Assembly: GCA_025455395.1 (NCBI GenBank)
Contig: JALOMO010000012.1
Location: forward strand, 1-42,076
Length of the DNA: 42,076 nt
Direction: 5' to 3'
DNA from: Bacteroidales bacterium
Lineage (GTDB): Bacteria > Bacteroidota > Bacteroidia > Bacteroidales > VadinHA17
A program made the translations under genes and the position numbers. Positions 27,153-35,920 of this stretch are shown here, piece by piece. The notes under the pieces were generated by a model that saw only the letters and a program-made list of their open reading frames with translations, ran no database searches and was not told where the DNA came from. How positions within the stretch are numbered: position 1 is the stretch's first letter; each line of letters starts with the position of its first letter.

Positions 27153-28064
27153 ATGAGGATTTTCAGGAGTTTTGAAGAGGCAGCAGCAATCCCTTCACCG
27201 GTAATAACAACCGGGACATTTGACGGAGTACATATAGGTCATAAGACAATTCTTCGCAGGCTTAAGAATCTCGCCTCCCTCTATGGCGGCGAATCAGCCC
27301 TTATAACATTTCACCCCCATCCGCGTGCAGTGCTGTACCCTGAAACCGTTGGCAGGGGTCTGAAACTTATCTGCTCACAGGAAGAGAAGACAGAACTCCT
27401 GAGAAAGGCAGGTCTTGATAATCTGATCATAATTGATTTTACAAGGGAGTTTTCGCATATCACGGGGGAGGAATTTGTCAGGGATATACTCTGTGGCATC
27501 ATGAAGGCTAAGGTCATTGTGGTAGGGCAAAATCACCATTTCGGGTTCAACCAGGAGGGTGACTATCGTAAATTGTGGCAATGGAGGGGTCTCTACAGGT
27601 TTGAAGCAGAGGAGATACCGATGCAGGAGGTACAGAATGAGACCGTCAGCTCAACACGGATACGTCAGGCATTATCGGAGGGATATATTCAGAGAGCAAA
27701 CGCATACCTTGACCATTTTTATATTATAATAGGTGTTCTGTCAGCTGAGAAGGCCGCTTTTTCCAACGAGGTGCCTATGTTCAGAGTACCTGTCTCTGAG
27801 ATTACGAAGCTCGTTCCTCCACCCGGATTGTATGCGGTCTCCTGTGCTGCCGACACTTACTATTCAAGGGGTATGGTTTACATCCCCGGCATCGGTACTG
27901 ACCTCCCTGAGGTATGGCTGCATCCTGAGAATTATGAAGATGACCTCCCCGGTAAAAGGATAACCCTGTTCTTCCATAAGCGTCTTTCAGCCTACGCGCC
28001 TGATAAAAAAGCCGGGGGATTCCTTTCCGATGGTCTTGAGGAGATGAAGGAGCTTATTTTTTGA
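27153..28064 (+). CDS. RibF-like FAD synthetase; riboflavin kinase domain appears degenerate
   Basis: GTFDGVHIGHKTIL, ITFHPHPRAVLYP, SSTRIRQALSEG; no recognisable G.GFPTAN flavokinase motif. Confidence 0.82.
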   Translation: MRIFRSFEEAAAIPSPVITTGTFDGVHIGHKTILRRLKNLASLYGGESALITFHPHPRAVLYPETVGRGLKLICSQEEKTELLRKAGLDNLIIIDFTREFSHITGEEFVRDILCGIMKAKVIVVGQNHHFGFNQEGDYRKLWQWRGLYRFEAEEIPMQEVQNETVSSTRIRQALSEGYIQRANAYLDHFYIIIGVLSAEKAAFSNEVPMFRVPVSEITKLVPPPGLYAVSCAADTYYSRGMVYIPGIGTDLPEVWLHPENYEDDLPGKRITLFFHKRLSAYAPDKKAGGFLSDGLEEMKELIF

Positions 28065-28096
28065 GTTAAATCATATATCCTGAGAATCCTAATAGC

Positions 28097-28104
28097 TATC
28101 TTTG
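28097..28104 (+). promoter_or_regulatory. Possible -7 element (TATCTTTG) upstream of hydG
   Basis: Exact TAnnTTTG; no well-spaced -33 TTTG found. Confidence 0.35.
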
Positions 28105-28142
28105 TATGATAGTTTGAGGGGAATAAATTTAAAAGTTCTATA

Positions 28143-29564
28143 ATGAAATTTAATCCGGAAAAGTGTGCTGTCCCGGACCTCCGGATGGAGCCATTTATTG
28201 ATCCTGCAGAGATATGGTCTCACCTGAACGGCGCTCTGCCCGACAGGAGCAGGGTAAGGGAGATAATAGCCAAATCGCTCTCCAAGGAACGCCTCACTCT
28301 CTCTGAGACAGCCGTGCTTATCAATGCCGGCCCGGATCTGGTTGAGGAGATAAAAGAGGGAGCAAGGGAGCTTAAGAAAAAAGTGTATGGCAACAGAATT
28401 GTATTGTTTGCACCGCTCTACATAGGCAATAAATGCAGCAATAACTGCACATATTGCGGGTTCAGGGTTACCAACACATCCGCAAAGAGAAAGACACTTA
28501 GTGATGAGGAGATCATTGATGAGGTTGAGGCTCTGGAGGACAACGGGCAGAAAAGACTGATACTTGTTTACGGTGAGCATCCGGAATATAACCCGGATTA
28601 CATTGCTCATACTGTTAAGCTTGTTTATTCAGTAAAGAAAGGAAGGGGGGAGATACGCAGGGTAAATATCAATGCTGCACCGCTCGATATCGACGGATTC
28701 CGTATCGTAGGAAGATCAGGCATCGGGACCTTTCAGATTTTTCAGGAGACATACGACCCTGAGGCTTATAAGTTATATCACCTGGGGGGCAGGAAAAAAG
28801 ACTATGCCTGGAGACTCACTGCCCTTGACAGGGCGCAGGAAGCCGGCATAGATGATGTTGGTATAGGAGCTCTCTTTGGTCTTTACGACTGGCGGTTTGA
28901 GGTTATGGGGCTGGTCCGCCATACCAATCACCTCGAGGCATGTTACAATGTCGGTCCTCATACAATCTCCTTCCCGAGGATCAAGGATGCCTCAGCGCTT
29001 AACATGAACGGCCGGTACCAGGTAAACGATGAGGATTTCAAGAAGCTGATTGCCATTCTCCGGCTTGCAGTGCCTTACACGGGTCTTATACTGACAGCCC
29101 GTGAGACCCCTGATGTGAGGTCAGAGACAATGGCTTTCGGTGTATCACAGATAGATGGCGGAACCAAGATTGAGCTCGGAGGTTATTCTGCATCACGGAA
29201 TGAGGAGCAGAACCTGAACCGCGAACAATTCAGGATAAGTGATGAGAGATCACTGGCGGAAGTAATTGATGAACTGATCGACAATGATTACATGCCTTCA
29301 TTCTGCACTGCCTGCTACCGCCTCGGACGAACTGGTGAACATTTCATGGAATTCTCAGTCCCGGGATTCATTAAACGCTATTGTACTCCTAACGCAGTTC
29401 TTACACTTGCAGAGTATATCGTTGATTATGCTTCTCCTGAGCTTGCCGAGAAGGGCTGGAGGGCAATTGAGAAGAACATGACGGCTCTTGATGAGAACCT
29501 GAGGGAAAGTGTAAGGAATAAAATTGACCGTATCAGGAACGGAGAAAGAGATCTTTACTACTAA
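28143..29564 (+). CDS. hydG: [FeFe]-hydrogenase H-cluster radical SAM maturase HydG
   Basis: CSNNCTYCGF radical SAM motif, C-terminal FCTACYRLGRTGEHFME; genomic context. Confidence 0.94.
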   Translation: MKFNPEKCAVPDLRMEPFIDPAEIWSHLNGALPDRSRVREIIAKSLSKERLTLSETAVLINAGPDLVEEIKEGARELKKKVYGNRIVLFAPLYIGNKCSNNCTYCGFRVTNTSAKRKTLSDEEIIDEVEALEDNGQKRLILVYGEHPEYNPDYIAHTVKLVYSVKKGRGEIRRVNINAAPLDIDGFRIVGRSGIGTFQIFQETYDPEAYKLYHLGGRKKDYAWRLTALDRAQEAGIDDVGIGALFGLYDWRFEVMGLVRHTNHLEACYNVGPHTISFPRIKDASALNMNGRYQVNDEDFKKLIAILRLAVPYTGLILTARETPDVRSETMAFGVSQIDGGTKIELGGYSASRNEEQNLNREQFRISDERSLAEVIDELIDNDYMPSFCTACYRLGRTGEHFMEFSVPGFIKRYCTPNAVLTLAEYIVDYASPELAEKGWRAIEKNMTALDENLRESVRNKIDRIRNGERDLYY

Positions 29565-29575
29565 CATGACTGGAT

Positions 29576-30100
29576 ATGGTAAGAGTATTAGGTATTAAGA
29601 TCATTGACAGGATTAAAGAAGCCGGGCTTCTGCAAAAAATACTGTCGGAACATGCCGGTGTCATAAGCACCCGTTTTGGATTTCATGAATTGAGCGATGA
29701 AATATGCAGCCGTGAAGGATTTATAATTATACATCTTGCGGGCGACAATGATGAGTGCGATATGCTGGCAGCAAAGCTCAAGAAGGCAGAGGGCTTAATA
29801 ACAAGAGAGATGGCTTTTTCTCATGGCCTCTCTGATGCCCCTGCCGAGTGCAATGGTGTTACATTGCTTGGAATTCTCGTGCCAAAGCGTGATGACCTGG
29901 GGATACATGTCCAGAAAATTTTTACCACTTTCGGTTGTATCATACGCACACGACTCGGGGTAAATGAGGTTTACTTTGGTGAATCAGCAGGCCTGATTAT
30001 TCTTGAGCTGGCAGGTGACAGAAGACAGTTCATCTCGCTCGAGAGCAGTCTGCGCGAGATAGAGGATATCGCTATAGGTCGTATCTGCTTTCCTGCCTGA
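29576..30100 (+). CDS. Tandem TM1266-like (iron-only hydrogenase system regulator, ACT-like) protein
   Basis: Two similar ~80-aa halves (RVLGIKIID...ISTRFGF...REGFIIIHLAG and TLLGILVPK...IRTRLGV...GLIILELAG) directly after hydG. Confidence 0.75.
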   Translation: MVRVLGIKIIDRIKEAGLLQKILSEHAGVISTRFGFHELSDEICSREGFIIIHLAGDNDECDMLAAKLKKAEGLITREMAFSHGLSDAPAECNGVTLLGILVPKRDDLGIHVQKIFTTFGCIIRTRLGVNEVYFGESAGLIILELAGDRRQFISLESSLREIEDIAIGRICFPA

Positions 30101-32642
30101 GTATCTGACCGAAAAAGATTGCGTTGACAAATAGCTTGCTAGTCCCGTACCAGATTGCCCTGAAGTTGGTGTCATCATAGATCGAGATCACCCTCCCGGT
30201 TGAGGAGTGAACACTGACAAAAGCACTGTTCTTTATCCTTTCTATATTCTCCGGAGTGCAATAACCGCTCAGCAATGGCGCTGCTGTGTGTTTGACCGGG
30301 TTCCCATATTGATTGGCGTTCACCTTAACAGCAGTTGTTTCACTCTTGAAGACAGGCAACAAAGGCTTGCGGTATCCGTAACAGAGGGGGTGGGTCAGAT
30401 CAAGGCGTGTCTCGAATATTGAACCGGGAATCTGGTGAAGGGCTCTCTCCTTTGACCTGTCAATATATCTCCTTTCAGCACCTTCAGGAAGTACAGCACC
30501 TTCAAGGTAGTTTATCTCAGCAAATTTATTCGCTGAAACCCATCTGTTACCATCTTTATAAGCGATAATCGTTCCGCCTGTTTTGTTCCACTCCCTTACT
30601 CTTTCCACCGCGGGACCTGACATGTTAGGATTGCCGGCGATGATTATTACGTTGTACCTCGAAAGGTTGGCAGATGCAACTCTTGATGCAGGCATCATTG
30701 TGACAGGGATCTTGTAATGCACATCAAGCAGATGCCAGATCTCACCAGCCTCACCTGAAGGGATACCTTCATCAATGAGCAGGAGTACGGATGGTATTGT
30801 AAGGGCTATCAACTCGTTGCTGCCCAGGTCAATACCGGAGGATGTGAGACCTGTAGAGGCACCATGTATCTCTATGCCGCATTCTGCAGCTACTGCATTC
30901 ATTATTGTTCTTACCTCTTCTGCAGACATCTTGTTTTCCGGTGAATGGACCATAATGGTTCCATAACCGTAGTCTCTGGAAGAACCGTTCTCAGTCAGCC
31001 GGAAGGGTTTTGCCGCTACCCTGGCTGTCAGTCCTGCTTTCTGTAACATATACAGAGCCCGGGGAGCGAGATATTCATTCCATTCAAAGAGCCAGGCATA
31101 AGGTTTATCTGCCCCGGTAACCTTTCCGGCAGGAAAAGGTGGTTCCTTTACCTGAGAGGCTGCCATTCCTGAAGCTTCCGTAGTGGTAAGGGCGGCATAG
31201 CTTATGTTGAAAGACATGGGTAAAACCCATGTGGAGATATCATAAAAGACAGTGTCGGCAAACCGGGTGACAGGTTCGAAAAGACTTCTGACAAACCTGT
31301 ACTCTTTCTGTTTCGAGGGGACAAAATAGCTGTCTGCGCTGCTGTACGTCTCACCGTTCTTTGAAATTGTCTTGCCACACTGATATACTTCAATCTTGTG
31401 CCTCAGGAGGTTCTCGATGAACTTGCCCCCTGCAGTGCGATCATGCCTTATGCTGAATAGATATCCTTTGACAGGTGAGGCGTCTGCTTCGCGCAGTGCT
31501 GTCTGATAAAAATTCCTTTGCATGTTCAGCAGCTTGACTCTCAAGTCAAGACCTGCCTCAATGGTTGAAAGGGTAACGGTGAATTGGTTCCTTATCGCAA
31601 AAGGAAAGGTGATAATTCCTCCGGGTACCTCACGCTGATGTCCTTTAAGGCCTGCCTGTTCGAACAGAATACCAATTGAGCCGTGAACATCCGGATAGGC
31701 CGAGCCCTTCCCAAGGTAGAAGTCGTCAAAGCTCTCCTCAGTATAATAAAGACTACCTATACTGTCAAGGTGTCTGGCATGATACTTTCCGATAAGAGCC
31801 GTGATCTCCTGGTTTTCAAGAGGCACAACAGGGTTATTTCGTGTCTGCACTCCCGGTTGAAAGAAGAACGTTGAGTTGGCCCCCATCTCATGGTGATCGG
31901 TGTTGATGTTGGGCATCCACCTGTGGAATGCCTCCACCCGTCCGACGGTCTCGGGTTGCTGAAGCATGATGTAATCACGGTTGAGGTCAAACCAGTAGTG
32001 GTTGGTTCTTCCGCCGGGCCATGCCTCACTGAACTCGCGGCTGGAAGGATCAGTCGTAAGCGTCATGCCACGGTACATGTTAACCCAGGTGGAATGTCTC
32101 TGCATACCGTCGGGGTTAAGAGAGGGATCGAGAAGGATAACTGAATTTTCGAGTATATTCTCTATCTCAGGGCCTTCTCCGGCAATGAGATAATATGCCG
32201 AGATCAATGATGCGTTCTGCGCGCTTGACTCGTTGCCGTGAACACCATAGCCCAACTTGATTATTATGGGCATGGATGACACATCTGAAGCAGATGAGCT
32301 TGCAGGGTCAGATATCCTTAAATGCTCAAGCCTTATTTCTTCAATCCTTTGAATATTTGCCGGAGAAGAAATGATAAGATTACCGAGTGGTCGTCCTTCC
32401 CAGCTCTTCCCGTATTCTTCCCATACAGCCCTGTCTGATGTTTCGGCAAGAAGCCTCATGTAACCCACCAGCTTGTCGTGAGTCACATGCCACTCACCAA
32501 CCTCATGACCTATATAGGAAGCAGGTGTCGGTATCCCTTTGTTATATACAATTCCTGCCGGTAAATAGTAATCGAGAGTTGTCTGGGCATTAAGCGTAAT
32601 ACCGGCCAAGATTACCAGTGCATAGAGGAGCATTCTTTTCAT
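30072..32642 (-). CDS. M14 family zinc carboxypeptidase, secreted
   Basis: Signal peptide; YGVHGNESSAQNASL; DPSLNPDGMQRHSTW; NTDHHEMGANSTFFF. Confidence 0.9.
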   Translation of the reverse strand: MKRMLLYALVILAGITLNAQTTLDYYLPAGIVYNKGIPTPASYIGHEVGEWHVTHDKLVGYMRLLAETSDRAVWEEYGKSWEGRPLGNLIISSPANIQRIEEIRLEHLRISDPASSSASDVSSMPIIIKLGYGVHGNESSAQNASLISAYYLIAGEGPEIENILENSVILLDPSLNPDGMQRHSTWVNMYRGMTLTTDPSSREFSEAWPGGRTNHYWFDLNRDYIMLQQPETVGRVEAFHRWMPNINTDHHEMGANSTFFFQPGVQTRNNPVVPLENQEITALIGKYHARHLDSIGSLYYTEESFDDFYLGKGSAYPDVHGSIGILFEQAGLKGHQREVPGGIITFPFAIRNQFTVTLSTIEAGLDLRVKLLNMQRNFYQTALREADASPVKGYLFSIRHDRTAGGKFIENLLRHKIEVYQCGKTISKNGETYSSADSYFVPSKQKEYRFVRSLFEPVTRFADTVFYDISTWVLPMSFNISYAALTTTEASGMAASQVKEPPFPAGKVTGADKPYAWLFEWNEYLAPRALYMLQKAGLTARVAAKPFRLTENGSSRDYGYGTIMVHSPENKMSAEEVRTIMNAVAAECGIEIHGASTGLTSSGIDLGSNELIALTIPSVLLLIDEGIPSGEAGEIWHLLDVHYKIPVTMMPASRVASANLSRYNVIIIAGNPNMSGPAVERVREWNKTGGTIIAYKDGNRWVSANKFAEINYLEGAVLPEGAERRYIDRSKERALHQIPGSIFETRLDLTHPLCYGYRKPLLPVFKSETTAVKVNANQYGNPVKHTAAPLLSGYCTPENIERIKNSAFVSVHSSTGRVISIYDDTNFRAIWYGTSKLFVNAIFFGQILRQESRYDL

Positions 32643-32721
32643 GATTCTGAGTTGAGAACGGAAGGCAATTTCGCAAAAAATGAGCTTGGTTGTTACATAG
32701 CAATCTTGTTATGCAACATAA

Positions 32722-33810
32722 TCATGATTTTGTCCTCCGCTTATTGAAGTGAGGAGCGTCGCCCCAGATGCCTAAACCTATTGCTGTACCCGGGATCAGA
32801 TCCATATTAAGGCCGCTTACGTTGACCTCCTCCACCTCCTTGTAGCCGGGCTTACCTTCATAGATGCGGTATCCTGCCCTGTATCTCTCAGGAGTAAGGT
32901 TGGGCATTATGACGTTTGCCCCGCAGGCTATGGCCTTCTCACGTCCGAAAGATTGGATGGTCTGCATTGCTGTTGAGGCGACAATATTAATATCCTTCAT
33001 CACAATACGTGCAATGGCAATCATTCTGAGAGTAAGGTTAAAACGCTCTTTCAGGAAGAGGTTCTCCGTTCCGTTCTTTCCCAGAGGAGTATCTGAGTGC
33101 TCAATAAACGGACCCATGCCACACATGTCAATATCAAAATCACGCATGAACAAGATATCATCAGCAAGATGATTCAGCGTCTGACACGGAAGGCCGATCA
33201 TCACCCCGGTGCCTGTCTGATAACCTTCTTCCTTAAGGGTCTGCAGACATTCGAGTCTGTTGTAATAATTATGCATCTCGTCATCCGGGTGTGCCTTGCG
33301 ATAGAGGTCAGGACTTGAAGCCTCAATCCTGAGGAGGTATCTGTGTGCACCTGCCTCAAACCAGCGCCTGTAGGTCTCTCTCTTCTGCTCACCCAGGGAG
33401 AGAGTGATGCCGAGTCGACCGTCAGTCATTTTTTTAATTGTAGTTACGAGTCCTTCGATATTCGAGATAAATGATTCAGATGTGTTCTCCCCTGACTGTA
33501 TTGCAATTGATCCGAAATTCAATTTGTAAGCTGTCAAGGCGGCCTTGATCACCTCATCATTCGAGAGGGTATAGTGTTCAACCTTCCGGTTCTCACGCCT
33601 GATACCACAGTAGAGACAGTTCTTTCCGCAGAGATTTGAGTATTCTATGAGGCCTCTCAGATAAACTATGTTACCCAGGTACCTGTCTCTTACCTCGGCT
33701 GCCTTGCGGTAAAGCAAAGGTGCCTCCTCATCACTGCATCTCAACAGTTCAATTATATCAGATCTTTCATGATACTCTTTTTCGAGTATCGTCTGTATTC
33801 CGGAGGTCAT
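32722..33810 (-). CDS. hydE: [FeFe]-hydrogenase H-cluster radical SAM maturase HydE
   Basis: LIEYSNLCGKNCLYCGIRRENRKVEHYTLS, IQSGE, SLGEQKRETYRRWFEAGAHRYLLRIE. ATG start preferred to the GTG at 33816. Confidence 0.92.
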   Translation of the reverse strand: MTSGIQTILEKEYHERSDIIELLRCSDEEAPLLYRKAAEVRDRYLGNIVYLRGLIEYSNLCGKNCLYCGIRRENRKVEHYTLSNDEVIKAALTAYKLNFGSIAIQSGENTSESFISNIEGLVTTIKKMTDGRLGITLSLGEQKRETYRRWFEAGAHRYLLRIEASSPDLYRKAHPDDEMHNYYNRLECLQTLKEEGYQTGTGVMIGLPCQTLNHLADDILFMRDFDIDMCGMGPFIEHSDTPLGKNGTENLFLKERFNLTLRMIAIARIVMKDINIVASTAMQTIQSFGREKAIACGANVIMPNLTPERYRAGYRIYEGKPGYKEVEEVNVSGLNMDLIPGTAIGLGIWGDAPHFNKRRTKS

Positions 33811-33880
33811 ATACACAGTTAGGCTTGTAACCTATAACAAGTATTCACGATATACTGTTCAGCATTTCTGATTTTTTTGA

Positions 33881-35506
33881 TCAGAATCCTCTGCCGAACA
33901 TTCCCCAGAGGGTACGCTTCATCTCCTGCCAGCGGTTCATTGCAGCGAGAGCAAAAGAGTTGGTATACTCTGTGACAATTCTGGCTGCCTCCTCATTTTT
34001 GTCCTGGGTTACAAGATCTTTCACCCTCTCCTCCAGTGCCGGCATCTCGCTCAAGGCTTTCATTTCCATCTCTGCCACCGCCGGTTCGATGAGTTTTCTT
34101 CCGCGATCCCAGTTTACCGTCGCAAGCCTGTTGGCCTCACGAAATGACCATATTGCAGCATCCTCGCGGTAGCGGTGCTGACCGCAAATACGGAAGCTTT
34201 CAGGCAGCGACATTGTTCCCGAGAAGATGGGAATACGCGGGCTCTGACCAGGGTTGTCAAATGAGAACCATGCCACAGCGCCAACCTCGTCGGGCAGCCA
34301 GTCGCGGCACTGTATTACGTGAGAGTATGAGCAACCGGCAATGGCAATAGTTCTCTGTCTCTCAATGGTTCCGGGTTTAAGTTCATTGATAAGGGTCCGG
34401 AGGTCTGCATTCATCCAGTTTGAAACAACCGGGGTCTTTATAGTGTCGGTATATTCCACCCCTGCCTCGTCCTTCTTCGTCACCTTCACCAGGAGATTTT
34501 GTGTCATGTCATATGGCGTGCCTTCGTAGGTCTCACGGAAGAGAGCCATCACGTCACTGACGGATAGTTTCTTCTCCGGCTTGACTGAGAAGGGCAGTTC
34601 TTCCATCTCCATTGTTAGTCCAAGCTCAGGTGCCAGTTTGTCAAGCACATAGAACTCCCTTATTGCGTAGGGTTTGCCAGTGCCAATAACCTTGTAGAAT
34701 TTGAAGGGTTCCTTTCCGTCCCAATAGCCCAGCTCCTTTGCCTTCTTGCGCAGCTCCTTTGAAGTCATGAATTGATCAGGGTCATTGAACTTCACGTCGG
34801 ATATTCTTGGTATGTTGGCAGCAATACCCACATGGTCGTCGGGGATCCTCTGGGCGACCCACAGTGAAGAGGGTTTGCCAGGTCCTGACCCTGCTATTTC
34901 CAGTTGCCACACCTCTTTCGGATCTGCTATCGTTATGCATTCTGCAAGGTCGCCATAACCGTACTGCTCTGCCAGTGATCCGATGAGCTCAATCGCCTGC
35001 CGTGCCGTGGTGCAGCGCTGAAGGGCTATTTTCTCAAGCTCCTCAATGAGAAAAAGACCGTCGGTATTGATCAGTTCCTTGCGGCCGTATATTGTTGTTT
35101 CGCCAATAGCCAGCTGCTTCTCGTTGAGGCATGGATAGGCAGTGCTGAGAAAGGCAAAGGTGGAGGAGGCTTCCGGTATCTCTCCCTTGAGGGTAACCTT
35201 TGTCATATCCCATGCTGCCTCGGTATGCAGTGTGCCCCAGTAAATGGGTCGCATAGAATCCTTTTCAGGTGTTCCGGAGGGCACAACCTCAAGCCATGTG
35301 CGGTAGTTTCCGTCGCAGGTATGTGAAGTCATTACCGATCCGTCTGCCGATGCCAGCTTCCCGACCATAATGCTGGTGCAGTTCTCGGCATAACCCGGGC
35401 CGTCAGGGTCGATGTCGCTGTATTGTGCGTTAAGGATCGGACCCGAAAGAGTCAGCAGCAAGGTCAATGCGGCTGCGATCATTAAAAGACTATTGGTTTT
35501 TTTCAT
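33881..35506 (-). CDS. C69 family dipeptidase
   Basis: Signal peptide then NCTSIMVGKLASADGSVMTSHTCDGNYRTWLEVVPSG with the family N-terminal Cys. Confidence 0.9.
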   Translation of the reverse strand: MKKTNSLLMIAAALTLLLTLSGPILNAQYSDIDPDGPGYAENCTSIMVGKLASADGSVMTSHTCDGNYRTWLEVVPSGTPEKDSMRPIYWGTLHTEAAWDMTKVTLKGEIPEASSTFAFLSTAYPCLNEKQLAIGETTIYGRKELINTDGLFLIEELEKIALQRCTTARQAIELIGSLAEQYGYGDLAECITIADPKEVWQLEIAGSGPGKPSSLWVAQRIPDDHVGIAANIPRISDVKFNDPDQFMTSKELRKKAKELGYWDGKEPFKFYKVIGTGKPYAIREFYVLDKLAPELGLTMEMEELPFSVKPEKKLSVSDVMALFRETYEGTPYDMTQNLLVKVTKKDEAGVEYTDTIKTPVVSNWMNADLRTLINELKPGTIERQRTIAIAGCSYSHVIQCRDWLPDEVGAVAWFSFDNPGQSPRIPIFSGTMSLPESFRICGQHRYREDAAIWSFREANRLATVNWDRGRKLIEPAVAEMEMKALSEMPALEERVKDLVTQDKNEEAARIVTEYTNSFALAAMNRWQEMKRTLWGMFGRGF

Positions 35507-35600
35507 ATGAGATCAGTTTTTGAATTGTCAAATTTAAGATTCCCTTTATAATAGCGGTGTTCAAATATAATATTATGCAGCATAATTATTCATAAGAGGT

Positions 35601-35719
35601 ACAAGGAGCAAGGTACAAGGTACAAGGTGCAAGGTACAAGGTGCAAGGTGCAAGGTGCAAGGAGCAAGGTGCAGGGAGCAAGGAGCAAGGGGCATGGGGC
35701 ATGGAGCAAGGGGCTGGGA
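35601..35719. repeat. 17-unit heptamer array, consensus RCAAGGN
   Basis: 119 bp divides exactly into 17 x 7-bp units (acaagga gcaaggt acaaggt ... gctggga). Confidence 0.95.
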
Positions 35720-35739
35720 GAATTTGCGATTTGCGATTT

Positions 35740-35774
35740 GAAGACGGAAGACGGAAGACGGAAGACCGAAGACG
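35740..35774. repeat. 5-unit heptamer array GAAGACS
   Basis: GAAGACG x3, GAAGACC, GAAGACG; preceded by two to three GATTTGC-like heptamers (35721-35739). Confidence 0.9.
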
Positions 35775-35784
35775 GAAAAAAGAA

Positions 35785-35848
35785 GATTGCATGATTGCAT
35801 GATTGCATGATTGCATGATTGCATGATTGCACGATCGCACGATCGCAA
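35785..35848. repeat. 8-unit octamer array GATTGCAT / GATCGCAC
   Basis: GATTGCAT x5, GATTGCAC, GATCGCAC, GATCGCAA. Confidence 0.95.
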
Positions 35849-35920
35849 GACGGAGCGAAGCGTATCATTTGTTATATTTCAAAATGTTTCTACCTTTAGA
35901 AATGAACACAAAGCAGGAAA

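Noticed and set aside
15288-33810. HydF GTPase maturase
   Set aside because: HydE and HydG are present, but no ORF shows HydF GTPase motifs; it must be elsewhere in the genome if present.
33846-33893. TTCTGAT-TTTTTTG-ATCAGAA hairpin as a regulatory RNA near hydE
   Set aside because: It lies at the 3' end of the C69 peptidase gene and is more simply a terminator-like stem; 7-bp stem only.
35601-35848. CRISPR array
   Set aside because: Units are 7-8 bp directly abutting, with no spacers and no cas genes in the window.
35573-35868. Three overlapping minus-strand ORFs (e.g. MRSCDRAIMQSCNHAIMQ...LAPCTLHLAPCTL)
   Set aside because: They are by-products of stop-free 7-bp/8-bp tandem arrays read in all three frames, with no start signals or protein-like composition.
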